From Auanema rhodensis (taxonomy: Eukaryota; Nematoda; Chromadorea; Rhabditida; Rhabditidae): a stretch of DNA of 64,000 nucleotides. A program made the translations under genes and the position numbers. Every line of letters begins with the position of its first letter. The stretch's first letter is position 1. Under the pieces are notes generated by a model. That model made no database searches and had not been told where the DNA came from. It worked only from the letters and a program-made list of their open reading frames with translations. Shown here in pieces: positions 24,291-35,950 of this stretch. Location: assembly GCA_964057225.1 (NCBI GenBank), contig OZ059894.1:23156476-23220475 (forward strand), in the 5' to 3' direction.

Positions 24291-25510
24291 TATTAGTCTA
24301 AAAACAAATTTTTATTGATATTGGTGCATGGTAACCATGACTTTGAAATTTACGTGAACTTTAATTTATGCTAATTAAATGTACACGTGATGTGCACTTG
24401 GTATGTAACTCGCTTCAGGTGAAAGAATTTGAAATTTTTTGAAAAAATTTTTGTCAAAATGTTTTTGGAAGCAATGTTGAGTGTACATGGAAACAAATTT
24501 TAATGATATTGGTGCATGGTAACCATGTCTTTGAAATTTACGTGAATTTTAATTTATGCTAATTAAATGTACATGTGATGTGCACTTGGTATGTAACTCG
24601 CTTCACGTGAAAGATAAAGAGATGCGGTTTTCAAAATTAGATTCCTCATGTCCATATTAGTCTAAAACAAATTTTTATTGATATTGGTTCATGGTAACCA
24701 TGACTTTGAAATTTACGTGAACTTTAATTTATGCTAATTAAATGTACACGTGATGTGCACTTGGTATGTAACTCGCTTCACGTGAAAGATAAAGAGATGC
24801 GGTTTTCAAAATTAGATTCCCCATGTCCATATTAGTCTAAAAACAAATTTTTATTGATATTGGTGCATGGTAACCATGACTTTGAAATTTACGTGAACTT
24901 TAATTTATGCTAATTAAATGTACACGTGATGTGCATTTGGTATGTAACTCGCTTCACGTGAAAGATAAAATGATGCGGTTTTCAAAACTAGATTCTTCAT
25001 GTCCATATTAGTCTAAAAACAAATTTTTATTGATATTGGTTCATGGTAACCATGACTTTGAAATTTACATGAACTTTAATTTATGCTAATTAAATGTACA
25101 CGTGATGTGCACTTGGTATGTAACTCGCTTCACGTGAAAGATAAAGAGATGCGGTTCTCAAAATTAGATTCCCCATTTCCATATTAGTCTAAAAACAAAT
25201 TTTTATTGATATTGGTTCATGGTAACCATGACTTTCAAATTTACGTGAACTTTAATTTATGCTAATTAAATGTACACGTGAAGTGCACTTGGTATGTAAC
25301 TCGCTTCACGTGAAAGATAAAGAGATGCGGTTTTCAAAATTAGATTCCCCATGTCCATATTAGTCTAAAAACAAATTTTTATTGATATTGGTTTATGGTA
25401 ACCATGACTTTGAAATTTACGTGAACTTTAATTTATGCTAACTAAATGTACACGTGATGTGCACTTGGTATGTAACTCGCTTCACGTGAAAGATAAAGAG
25501 ATGCGGTTTT
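24291..25510 (+). repeat. Hybrid-monomer block, copy 1
   Basis: The block matches about 26062-27281 at offset 1771. Marks in order are the 64-bp foreign segment, GTACATGTGATG, the one-base deletion TCTAAAACAAA (24661), GTGCATTTGG (24934), GATTCTTCATG, TTTACATGAAC, GGTTCTCAAAA, CCCCATTTCC, CTTTCAAATTT, GTGAAGTGC and CTAACTAAATG. One difference from copy 2 is AAAACTAG here versus AAAATTAG there. Confidence 0.8.
24427..24490 (+). other. 64-bp non-satellite segment in hybrid monomer 1
   Basis: After GGTGAAAGA the satellite breaks off and 64 bp of unrelated sequence (25% GC) replaces the 51 bp expected (monomer position 145 to position 19 of the next). Satellite resumes at AAACAAATTTT with one further base missing, so the monomer is 188 bp. 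Within it is a 19-bp palindrome with 9-bp arms AAATTTTTT and AAAAAATTT around one G (24432-24450). It encodes nothing visible. It could be a filler from repair of a break, or a relic of an older diverged monomer. Confidence 0.88.
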
Positions 25511-26061
25511 CAAAATTAGATTCCCCATGTCCATATTAGTCTAAAAACAAATTTTTATTGATATTGGTGCATGGTAACCATGACTTTGAATTTTACGTGA
25601 ACTTTAATTTATGCTAATTAAATGTACACGTGATGTGCACTTGGTATGTAACTCGCTTCACGTAAAAGATAAAGAGATGCGGTTTTCAAAATTAGATTCC
25701 CCATGTCCATATTAGTCTAAAAACAAATTTTTATTGATATTGGTTCATGGTAACCATAACTTTGAAATTTACGTGAACTTTAATTTATGCTAATTAAATG
25801 TACACGTGATGTGCACTTGGTATGTAACTCGCTTCACGTGAAAGATAAAGAGATGCGGTTTTCAAAATTAGCTTCCCCATGTCCATATTAGTCTAAAAAC
25901 AAATTTTCATTGATATTGGTGCATGGTAACCATGACTTTGAAATTTACGTGAACTTTAATTTATGCTAATTAAATGTACACGTGATGTGCACTTGGTATG
26001 TAACTCGCTTCACGTGAAAGATAAAGAGATGCGGTTTTCAAAATTAGATTCCCCATGTCCA

Positions 26062-27281
26062 TATTAGTCTAAAAACAAATTTTTATTGATATTGGTGCAT
26101 GGTAACCATGACTTTGAAATTTACGTGAACTTTAATTTATGCTAATTAAATGTACACGTGATGTGCACTTGGTATGTAACTCGCTTCAGGTGAAAGAATT
26201 TGAAATTTTTTGAAAAAATTTTTGTCAAAATGTTTTTGGAAGCAATGTTGAGTGTACATGGAAACAAATTTTAATGATATTGGTGCATGGTAACCATGTC
26301 TTTGAAATTTACGTGAATTTTAATTTATGCTAATTAAATGTACATGTGATGTGCACTTGGTATGTAACTCGCTTCACGTGAAAGATAAAGAGATGCGGTT
26401 TTCAAAATTAGATTCCTCATGTCCATATTAGTCTAAAACAAATTTTTATTGATATTGGTTCATGGTAACCATGACTTTGAAATTTACGTGAACTTTAATT
26501 TATGCTAATTAAATGTACACGTGATGTGCACTTGGTATGTAACTCGCTTCACGTGAAAGATAAAGAGATGCGGTTTTCAAAATTAGATTCCCCATGTCCA
26601 TATTAGTCTAAAAACAAATTTTTATTGATATTGGTGCATGGTAACCATGACTTTGAAATTTACGTGAACTTTAATTTATGCTAATTAAATGTACACGTGA
26701 TGTGCATTTGGTATGTAACTCGCTTCACGTGAAAGATAAAATGATGCGGTTTTCAAAATTAGATTCTTCATGTCCATATTAGTCTAAAAACAAATTTTTA
26801 TTGATATTGGTTCATGGTAACCATGACTTTGAAATTTACATGAACTTTAATTTATGCTAATTAAATGTACACGTGATGTGCACTTGGTATGTAACTCGCT
26901 TCACGTGAAAGATAAAGAGATGCGGTTCTCAAAATTAGATTCCCCATTTCCATATTAGTCTAAAAACAAATTTTTATTGATATTGGTTCATGGTAACCAT
27001 GACTTTCAAATTTACGTGAACTTTAATTTATGCTAATTAAATGTACACGTGAAGTGCACTTGGTATGTAACTCGCTTCACGTGAAAGATAAAGAGATGCG
27101 GTTTTCAAAATTAGATTCCCCATGTCCATATTAGTCTAAAAACAAATTTTTATTGATATTGGTTCATGGTAACCATGACTTTGAAATTTACGTGAACTTT
27201 AATTTATGCTAACTAAATGTACACGTGATGTGCACTTGGTATGTAACTCGCTTCACGTGAAAGATAAAGAGATGCGGTTTT
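26062..27281 (+). repeat. Hybrid-monomer block, copy 2
   Basis: This is the second copy of the 24.3-25.5 kb block at +1771 (ten monomers plus 12 minus 1). It also corresponds to about 59.51-60.7 kb at offset 33446 and to about 63.04-64.0 kb. Between the two copies, 25511-26061 carries GTGCATGG with GAATTTTACG, CACGTAAAAG, ACCATAACTTTG and the AGCTTCCCC monomer; that stretch recurs at 59.0-59.5 and 62.5-63.0 kb. Confidence 0.8.
26198..26261 (+). other. 64-bp non-satellite segment in hybrid monomer 2
   Basis: Identical to the segment at 24427-24490, with the same edges and the same GCTTCAGGTG just upstream, so it spread by block duplication rather than by a second insertion. Confidence 0.88.
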
Positions 27282-28190
27282 CAAAATTAGATTCCCCATG
27301 TCCATATTAGTCTAAAAACAAATTTTTATTGATATTGGTTCATGGTAACCATAACTTTGAAATTTACGTGAACTTTAATTTATGCTAATTAAATGTACAC
27401 GTGATGTGCACTTGGTATGTAACTCGCTTCACGTGAAAGATAAAGAGATGCGGTTTTCAAAATTAGATTCCCCATGTCCATATTAGTCTAAAAACAAATT
27501 TTTATTGATATTGGTTCATGGTAACCATGACTTTCAAATTTACGTGAACTTTAATTTATGCTAATTAAATGTAAACGTGATGTGCACTTGGTATGTAACT
27601 GGCTTCACGTGAAAGATAAAATGATGCGGTTTTCAAAATTAGATTCCCCATGTCCAGATTAGTCTAAAAACAGGTTTTTATTGATATTGGTTCATGGTAA
27701 CCATGACTTTGAAATTTACGTGAACTTTAATTTATGCTAATTAAATGTACACGTGATGTGCACTTGGTATGTAACTCGCTTCACGTGAAAGATAAAGAGT
27801 TGCGGTTTCCAAAATTAGATTCCCCATGTCCATATTAGTCTAAAAACAGATTTTTATTGATATTGGTTCATGGTAACCATGACTTTGAAATTTACGTGAA
27901 CTTTAATTTATGCTAATTAAATGTACACGTGATGTGCACTTGGTATGTAACTCGCTTCACGTGAAAGATAAAGAGATGCGGTTTTCAAAATTAGATTCCC
28001 CATGTCCATATTAGTCTAAAAACAGATTTTTATTGATATTGGTTTATGGTAACCATGTCTTTGAAATTTACGTGATCTTTAATTTATGCTAATTAAATGT
28101 ACACGTGATGTGCACTTGGTATGTAACTCGCTTCACGTGAAAGATAAAATGATGCGGTTTTCAAAATTAGATTCTTCATGTCCATATTAG
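27282..28190 (+). repeat. 14-monomer repeat (2464 bp), first segment
   Basis: Markers recur at +2464: AATGTAAACGTG (27571/30035), GTAACTGGCTTC (27597/30061), TGTCCAGATTAG (27651/30115), AACAGGTTTTT, GAGTTGCGG (about 27799/30263) and ACGTGATCTTT (about 28071/30535). The first AACAGATTTTT monomers of the middle zone appear here. Confidence 0.78.
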
Positions 28191-29070
28191 TCTAAAAACA
28201 AATTTTTATTGATATTGGTGCATGGTAACCATGACTTTGAAATTTACGTGAACTTTAATTTATGCTAATTAAATGTACACGTGATGTGCATTTGGTATGT
28301 AACTCGCTTCACGTGAAAGATAAAATGATGCGGTTTTCAAAATTAGATTCTTCATGTCCATATTAGTCTAAAAACAAATTTTTATTGATATTGGTTCATG
28401 GTAACCATGACTTTGAAATTTACATGAACTTTAATTTATGCTAATTAAATGTACACGTGATGTGCACTTGGTATGTAACTCGCTTCACGTGAAAGATAAA
28501 GAGATGCGGTTCTCAAAATTAGATTCCCCATTTCCATATTAGTCTAAAAACAAATTTTTATTGATATTGGTTCATGGTAACCATGACTTTGAAATTTACG
28601 TGAACTTTAATTTATGCTAATTAAATGTACACGTGAAGTGCACTTGGTATGTAACTCGCTTCACGTGAAAGATAAAGAGATGCGGTTTTCAAAATTAGAT
28701 TCCCCATGTCCATATTAGTCTAAAAACAAATTTTTATTGATATTGGTTCATGGTAACCATGACTTTGAAATTTACGTGAACTTTAATTTATGCTAACTAA
28801 ATGTACACGTGATGTGCACTTGGTATGTAACTCGCTTCACGTGAAAGATAAAGAGATGCGGTTTTCAAAATTAGATTCCCCATGTCCATATTAGTCTAAA
28901 AACAAATTTTTATTGATATTGGTTCATGGTAACCATAACTTTGAAATTTACGTGAACTTTAATTTATGCTAATTAAATGTACACGTGATGTGCACTTGGT
29001 ATGTAACTCGCTTCACGTGAAAGATAAAGAGATGCGGTTTTCAAAATTAGATTCCCCATGTCCATATTAG
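28191..29070 (+). repeat. 5-monomer unit (880 bp), copy 1
   Basis: The unit is a haplotype of five monomers with GTGCATTTGG, TTTACATGAAC, GGTTCTCAAAA plus CCCCATTTCC, GTGAAGTGC, CTAACTAAATG and ACCATAACTTTG. It repeats at exactly +880 (28289/29169, 28421/29301, 28632/29512, 28792/29672, 28931/29811). Related versions occur at 24.9, 26.7, 60.15 and 63.68 kb. Confidence 0.85.
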
Positions 29071-29950
29071 TCTAAAAACAAATTTTTATTGATATTGGTG
29101 CATGGTAACCATGACTTTGAAATTTACGTGAACTTTAATTTATGCTAATTAAATGTACACGTGATGTGCATTTGGTATGTAACTCGCTTCACGTGAAAGA
29201 TAAAATGATGCGGTTTTCAAAATTAGATTCTTCATGTCCATATTAGTCTAAAAACAAATTTTTATTGATATTGGTTCATGGTAACCATGACTTTGAAATT
29301 TACATGAACTTTAATTTATGCTAATTAAATGTACACGTGATGTGCACTTGGTATGTAACTCGCTTCACGTGAAAGATAAAGAGATGCGGTTCTCAAAATT
29401 AGATTCCCCATTTCCATATTAGTCTAAAAACAAATTTTTATTGATATTGGTTCATGGTAACCATGACTTTGAAATTTACGTGAACTTTAATTTATGCTAA
29501 TTAAATGTACACGTGAAGTGCACTTGGTATGTAACTCGCTTCACGTGAAAGATAAAGAGATGCGGTTTTCAAAATTAGATTCCCCATGTCCATATTAGTC
29601 TAAAAACAAATTTTTATTGATATTGGTTCATGGTAACCATGACTTTGAAATTTACGTGAACTTTAATTTATGCTAACTAAATGTACACGTGATGTGCACT
29701 TGGTATGTAACTCGCTTCACGTGAAAGATAAAGAGATGCGGTTTTCAAAATTAGATTCCCCATGTCCATATTAGTCTAAAAACAAATTTTTATTGATATT
29801 GGTTCATGGTAACCATAACTTTGAAATTTACGTGAACTTTAATTTATGCTAATTAAATGTACACGTGATGTGCACTTGGTATGTAACTCGCTTCACGTGA
29901 AAGATAAAGAGATGCGGTTTTCAAAATTAGATTCCCCATGTCCATATTAG
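29071..29950 (+). repeat. 5-monomer unit (880 bp), copy 2
   Basis: This is a direct tandem copy of the preceding 880 bp with no difference seen in the diagnostic positions. After it the 14-monomer segment (CTTTCAAATTT, AATGTAAACGTG) resumes, so the duplication sits inside that larger repeat. Confidence 0.85.
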
Positions 29951-30660
29951 TCTAAAAACAAATTTTTATTGATATTGGTTCATGGTAACCATGACTTTCA
30001 AATTTACGTGAACTTTAATTTATGCTAATTAAATGTAAACGTGATGTGCACTTGGTATGTAACTGGCTTCACGTGAAAGATAAAATGATGCGGTTTTCAA
30101 AATTAGATTCCCCATGTCCAGATTAGTCTAAAAACAGGTTTTTATTGATATTGGTTCATGGTAACCATGACTTTGAAATTTACGTGAACTTTAATTTATG
30201 CTAATTAAATGTACACGTGATGTGCACTTGGTATGTAACTCGCTTCACGTGAAAGATAAAGAGTTGCGGTTTCCAAAATTAGATTCCCCATGTCCATATT
30301 AGTCTAAAAACAGATTTTTATTGATATTGGTTCATGGTAACCATGACTTTGAAATTTACGTGAACTTTAATTTATGCTAATTAAATGTACACGTGATGTG
30401 CACTTGGTATGTAACTCGCTTCACGTGAAAGATAAAAAGATGCGGTTTTCAAAATTAGATTCCCCATGTCCATATTAGTCTAAAAACAGATTTTTATTGA
30501 TATTGGTTTATGGTAACCATGTCTTTGAAATTTACGTGATCTTTAATTTATGCTAATTAAATGTACACGTGATGTGCACTTGGTATGTAACTCGCTTCAC
30601 GTGAAAGATAAAATGATGCGGTTTTCAAAATTAGATTCTTCATGTCCATATTAGTCTAAA
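29951..30660 (+). repeat. 14-monomer repeat, second segment
   Basis: This is the counterpart of about 27487-28196 at +2464. One difference is GATAAAAAGATG (30430) versus GATAAAGAGATG (27966). Confidence 0.78.
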
Positions 30661-33600
30661 AACAAATTTTTATTGATATTGGTTCATGGTAACCATGACT
30701 TTGAAATTTACGTGAACTTTAATTTATGCTAATTAAATGTACACGTGATGTGCACTTGGTATGTAACTCGCTTCACGTGAAAGATAAAGAGATGCCGTTT
30801 TCAAAATTAGATTCCCCATGTTCATATTAGTCTAAAAACAAATTTTTATTGATATTGGTTCATGGTAACCATGACTTTGAAATTTACGTGAACTTTAATT
30901 TATGCTAATTAAATGTACACGTGATGTGCACTTGGTATGTAACTCGCTTCACGTGAAAGATAAGGAGATGCGGTTTTCAAAATTAGATTCCCCCTGTCCA
31001 TATTAGTCTAAAAACAGATTTTTATTGATATTGGTTTATGGTAACCATGTCTTTGAAATTTACGTGAACTTTAATTTATGCTAATTAAATGTACACGTGA
31101 TGTGCACTTGGTATGTAACTCGCTTCACGTGAAAGATAAAATGATGCGGTTTTCAAAATTAGATTCTTCATGTCCATATTAGTCTAAAAACAAATTTTTA
31201 TTGATATTGGTTCATGGTAACCATGACTTTGAAATTTACGTGAACTTTAATTTATGCTAATTAAATGTACACGTGATGTGCGCTTGGTATGTAACTCGCT
31301 TCACGTGAAAGATTAAGAGATGCGGTTTTCAAAATTAGATTCCCCATGTCCATATTAGTCTAAAAACAAATTTTTATTGATATTGGTTCATGGTAACCAT
31401 GACTTTGAAATTTACGTGAACTTTAATTTATGCTAATTAAATGTACACGTGATGTGCACTTGGTATGTAACTCGCTTCACGTGAAAGATAAAAAGATGCG
31501 GTTTTCAAAATTAGATTCCCCATGTCCATATTAGTCTAAAAACAAATTTTTATTGATATTGGTTCATGGTAACCATGACTTTGAAATTTACGTGAACTTT
31601 AATTTATGCTAATTAAATGTACACGTGATGTGCACTTGGTATGTAACTCGCTTCACGTGAAAGATAAGGAGATGTGGTTTTCAAAATTAGATTCCCCATG
31701 TCCATATTAGTCTAAAAACAGATTTTTATTGATATTGGTTCATGGTAACCATGTCTTTGAAATTTACGTGAACTTTAATTTATGCTAATTAAATGTACAC
31801 GTGATGTGCACTTGGTATGTAACTCGCTTCACGTGAAAGATAAAGAGATGCCGTTTTCAAAATTAGATTCCCCATGTCCATATTAGTCTAAAAACAAATT
31901 TTTATTGATATTGGTGCATGGTAACCATGACTTTGAAATTTACGTGAACTTTAATTTATGCTAATTAAATGTACACGTGATGTGCACTTGGTATGTAACT
32001 CGCTTCACGTGAAAGATAAAGAGATGCGGTTTTCAAAATTAGATTCCCCATGTCCATATTAGTTTAAAAACAAATTTTTATTGATATTGGTTCATGGTAA
32101 CCATGTCTTTGAAATTTACGTGAACTTTAATTTATGCTAATTAAATGTACACGTGATGTGCACTTGGTATGTAACTCGCTTCACGTGAAAGATAAAGAGA
32201 TGCGGTTTTCAAAATTAGATTCCCCATGTCCATATTAGTCTAAAAACAGATTTTTATTGATATTGGTTCATGGTAACCATGACTTTGAAATTTACGTGAA
32301 CTTTAATTTATGCTAATTAAATGTACACGTGATGTGCACTTGGTATGTAACTCGCTTCACGTGAAAGATAAAGAGATGCGGTTTTCAAAATTAGATTCCC
32401 CTTGTCCATATTAGGCTAAAAACAGATTTTTATTGATATTGGTTCATGGTAACCATGACTTTGAAATTTACTTGAACTTTAATTTATGCTAATTAAATGT
32501 ACACGTGATGTGCACTTGGTATGTAACTCGCTTCACGTGAAAGATAAAGAGATGCGGTTTCCAAAATTAGATTCCCCATGTCCATATTAGTCTAAAAACA
32601 GATTTTTATTGATATTGGTTCATGGTAACCATGACTTTGAAATTTACGTGAACTTTAATTTATGCTAATTAAATGTACACGTGATGTGCACTTGGTATGT
32701 AACTCGCTTCACGTGAAAGGTAAAGAGATGCGGTTTTCAAAATTAGATTCCCCATGTCCATATTAGTCTAAAAACAGATTTTTATTGATATTGGTTCATG
32801 GTAACCATGACTTTGAAATTTACGTGAACTTTAATTTATGCTAATTAAATGTACACGTGATGTGCACTTGGTATGTAACTCGCTTCACGTGAAAGGTAAA
32901 GAGATGCGGTTTTCAAAATTAGATTCCCCATGTCCATATTAGTCTAAAAACAGATTTTTATTGATATTGGTTCATGGTAACCATGACTTTGAAATTTACG
33001 TGAACTTTAATTTATGCTAATTAAATGTACACGTGATGTGCACTTGGTATGTAACTCGCTTCACGTGAAAGATAAGGAGATGCGGTTTTCAAAATTAGAT
33101 TCCCCATGTCCATATTAGTCTAAAAACAGATTTTTATTGATATTGGTTCATGGTAACCATGTCTTTGAAATTTACGTGAACTTTAATTTATGCTAATTAA
33201 ATGTACACGTGATGTGCACTTGGTATGTAACTCGCTTCACGTGAAAGATAAAGAGATGCCGTTTTCAAAATTAGATTCCCCATGTCCATATTAGTCTAAA
33301 AACAAATTTTTATTGATATTGGTGCATGGTAACCATGACTTTGAAATTTACGTGAACTTTAATTTATGCTAATTAAATGTACACGTGATGTGCACTTGGT
33401 ATGTAACTCGCTTCACGTGAAAGATAAAGAGATGCGGTTTTCAAAATTAGATTCCCCATGTCCATATTAGTTTAAAAACAAATTTTTATTGATATTGGTT
33501 CATGGTAACCATGTCTTTGAAATTTACGTGAACTTTAATTTATGCTAATTAAATGTACACGTGATGTGCACTTGGTATGTAACTCGCTTCACGTGAAAGA

Positions 33601-35950
33601 TAAAGAGATGCGGTTTTCAAAATTAGATTCCCCATGTCCATATTAGTCTAAAAACAGATTTTTATTGATATTGGTTCATGGTAACCATGACTTTGAAATT
33701 TACGTGAACTTTAATTTATGCTAATTAAATGTACACGTGATGTGCACTTGGTATGTAACTCGCTTCACGTGAAAGATAAAGAGATGCGGTTTTCAAAATT
33801 AGATTCCCCTTGTCCATATTAGGCTAAAAACAGATTTTTATTGATATTGGTTCATGGTAACCATGACTTTGAAATTTACTTGAACTTTAATTTATGCTAA
33901 TTAAATGTACACGTGATGTGCACTTGGTATGTAACTCGCTTCACGTGAAAGATAAAGAGATGCGGTTTCCAAAATTAGATTCCCCATGTCCATATTAGTC
34001 TAAAAACAGATTTTTATTGATATTGGTTCATGGTAACCATGACTTTGAAATTTACGTGAACTTTAATTTATGCTAATTAAATGTACACGTGATGTGCACT
34101 TGGTATGTAACTCGCTTCACGTGAAAGATAAAGAGATGCGGTTTTCAAAATTAGATTCCCCATGTCCATATTAGTTTAAAAACAAATTTTTATTGATATT
34201 GGTTCATGGTAACCATGTCTTTGAAATTTACGTGAACTTTAATTTATGCTAATTAAATGTACACGTGATGTGCACTTGGTATGTAACTCGCTTCACGTGA
34301 AAGATAAAGAGATGCGGTTTTCAAAATTAGATTCCCCATGTCCATATTAGTCTAAAAACAGATTTTTATTGATATTGGTTCATGGTAACCATGACTTTGA
34401 AATTTACGTGAACTTTAATTTATGCTAATTAAATGTACACGTGATGTGCACTTGGTATGTAACTCGCTTCACGTGAAAGATAAAGAGATGCGGTTTTCAA
34501 AATTAGATTCCCCTTGTCCATATTAGGCTAAAAACAGATTTTTATTGATATTGGTTCATGGTAACCATGACTTTGAAATTTACTTGAACTTTAATTTATG
34601 CTAATTAAATGTACACGTGATGTGCACTTGGTATGTAACTCGCTTCACGTGAAAGATAAAGAGATGCGGTTTCCAAAATTAGATTCCCCATGTCCATATT
34701 AGTCTAAAAACAGATTTTTATTGATATTGGTTCATGGTAACCATGACTTTGAAATTTACGTGAACTTTAATTTATGCTAATTAAATGTACACGTGATGTG
34801 CACTTGGTATGTAACTCGCTTCACGTGAAAGGTAAAGAGATGCGGTTTTCAAAATTAGATTCCCCATGTCCATATTAGTCTAAAAACAGATTTTTATTGA
34901 TATTGGTTCATGGTAACCATGACTTTGAAATTTACGTGAACTTTAATTTATGCTAATTAAATGTACACGTGATGTGCACTTGGTATGTAACTCGCTTCAC
35001 GTGAAAGGTAAAGAGATGCGGTTTTCAAAATTAGATTCCCCATGTCCATATTAGTCTAAAAACAGATTTTTATTGATATTGGTTCATGGTAACCATGACT
35101 TTGAAATTTACGTGAACTTTAATTTATGCTAATTAAATGTACACGTGATGTGCACTTGGTATGTAACTCGCTTCACGTGAAAGATAAAGAGATGCGGTTT
35201 TCAAAATTAGATTCCCCATGTCCATATTAGTCTAAAAACAGATTTTTATTGATATTGGTTCATGGTAACCATGACTTTGAAATTTACGTGAACTTTAATT
35301 TATGCTAATTAAATGTACACGTGATGTGCACTTGGTATGTAACTCGCTTCACGTGAAAGATAAAGAGATGCGGTTTTCAAAATTAGATTCCCCTTGTCCA
35401 TATTAGTCTTAAAACAGATTTTTATTGATATTGGTTCATGGTAACCATGACTTTGAAATTTACGTGAACTTTAATTTATGCTAATTAAATGTACACGTGA
35501 TGTGCACTTGGTATGTAATTCGCTTCACGTGAAAGATAAAGAGATGCGGTTTCCAAAATTAGATTCCCCATGTCCATATTAGTCTAAAAACAGATTTTTA
35601 TTGATATTGGTTCATGGTAACCATGACTTTGAAATTTACGTGAACTTTAATTTATGCTAATTAAATGTACACGTGATGTGCACTTGGTATGTAACTCGCT
35701 TCACGTGAAAGATAAAGAGATGCGGTTTCCAAAATTAGATTCCCCATTTCCATATTAGTCTAAAAACAAATTTTTATTGATATTGGTTCATGGTAACCAT
35801 GACTTTCAAATTTACGTGAACTTTAATTTATGCTAATTAAATGTACACGGGGAGTGCACTTGGTATGTAACTCGCTTCACGTGAAAGATAAAGAGATGCG
35901 GTTTTCAAAATTAGATTCCCCATGTCCATATTAGTCTAAAAACAAATTTT
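30661..35950 (+). repeat. Long duplicated segment, copy 1 (8-monomer HOR)
   Basis: The segment corresponds to about 38755-43150. Offsets are 8096 over 30.7-31.4 kb (TGTTCATATTAG 30819/38915, AAGATTAAGAG), 7920 over 31.66-34.1 kb (CCCTTGTCC with TTAGGCTAAA 32401/40321 and 33809/41729; AAAGGTAAAG 32719/40639) and 7216 over 34.5-35.9 kb. Internally an 8-monomer period (1408 bp) is clear (GATAAGGAG 31663/33071; CCCTTGTCC 32401/33809). A tandem 4-monomer duplication (704 bp; TTAGTTTAAAA 33469/34173) explains the offset change. It ends with ACACGGGGAGTGC near 35847. Confidence 0.78.

Noticed and set aside
24427-24490. Transposon or retroelement insertion
   Set aside because: Only 64 bp, no target-site duplication (satellite bases are replaced, not duplicated), no terminal repeats of a known element and no coding potential.
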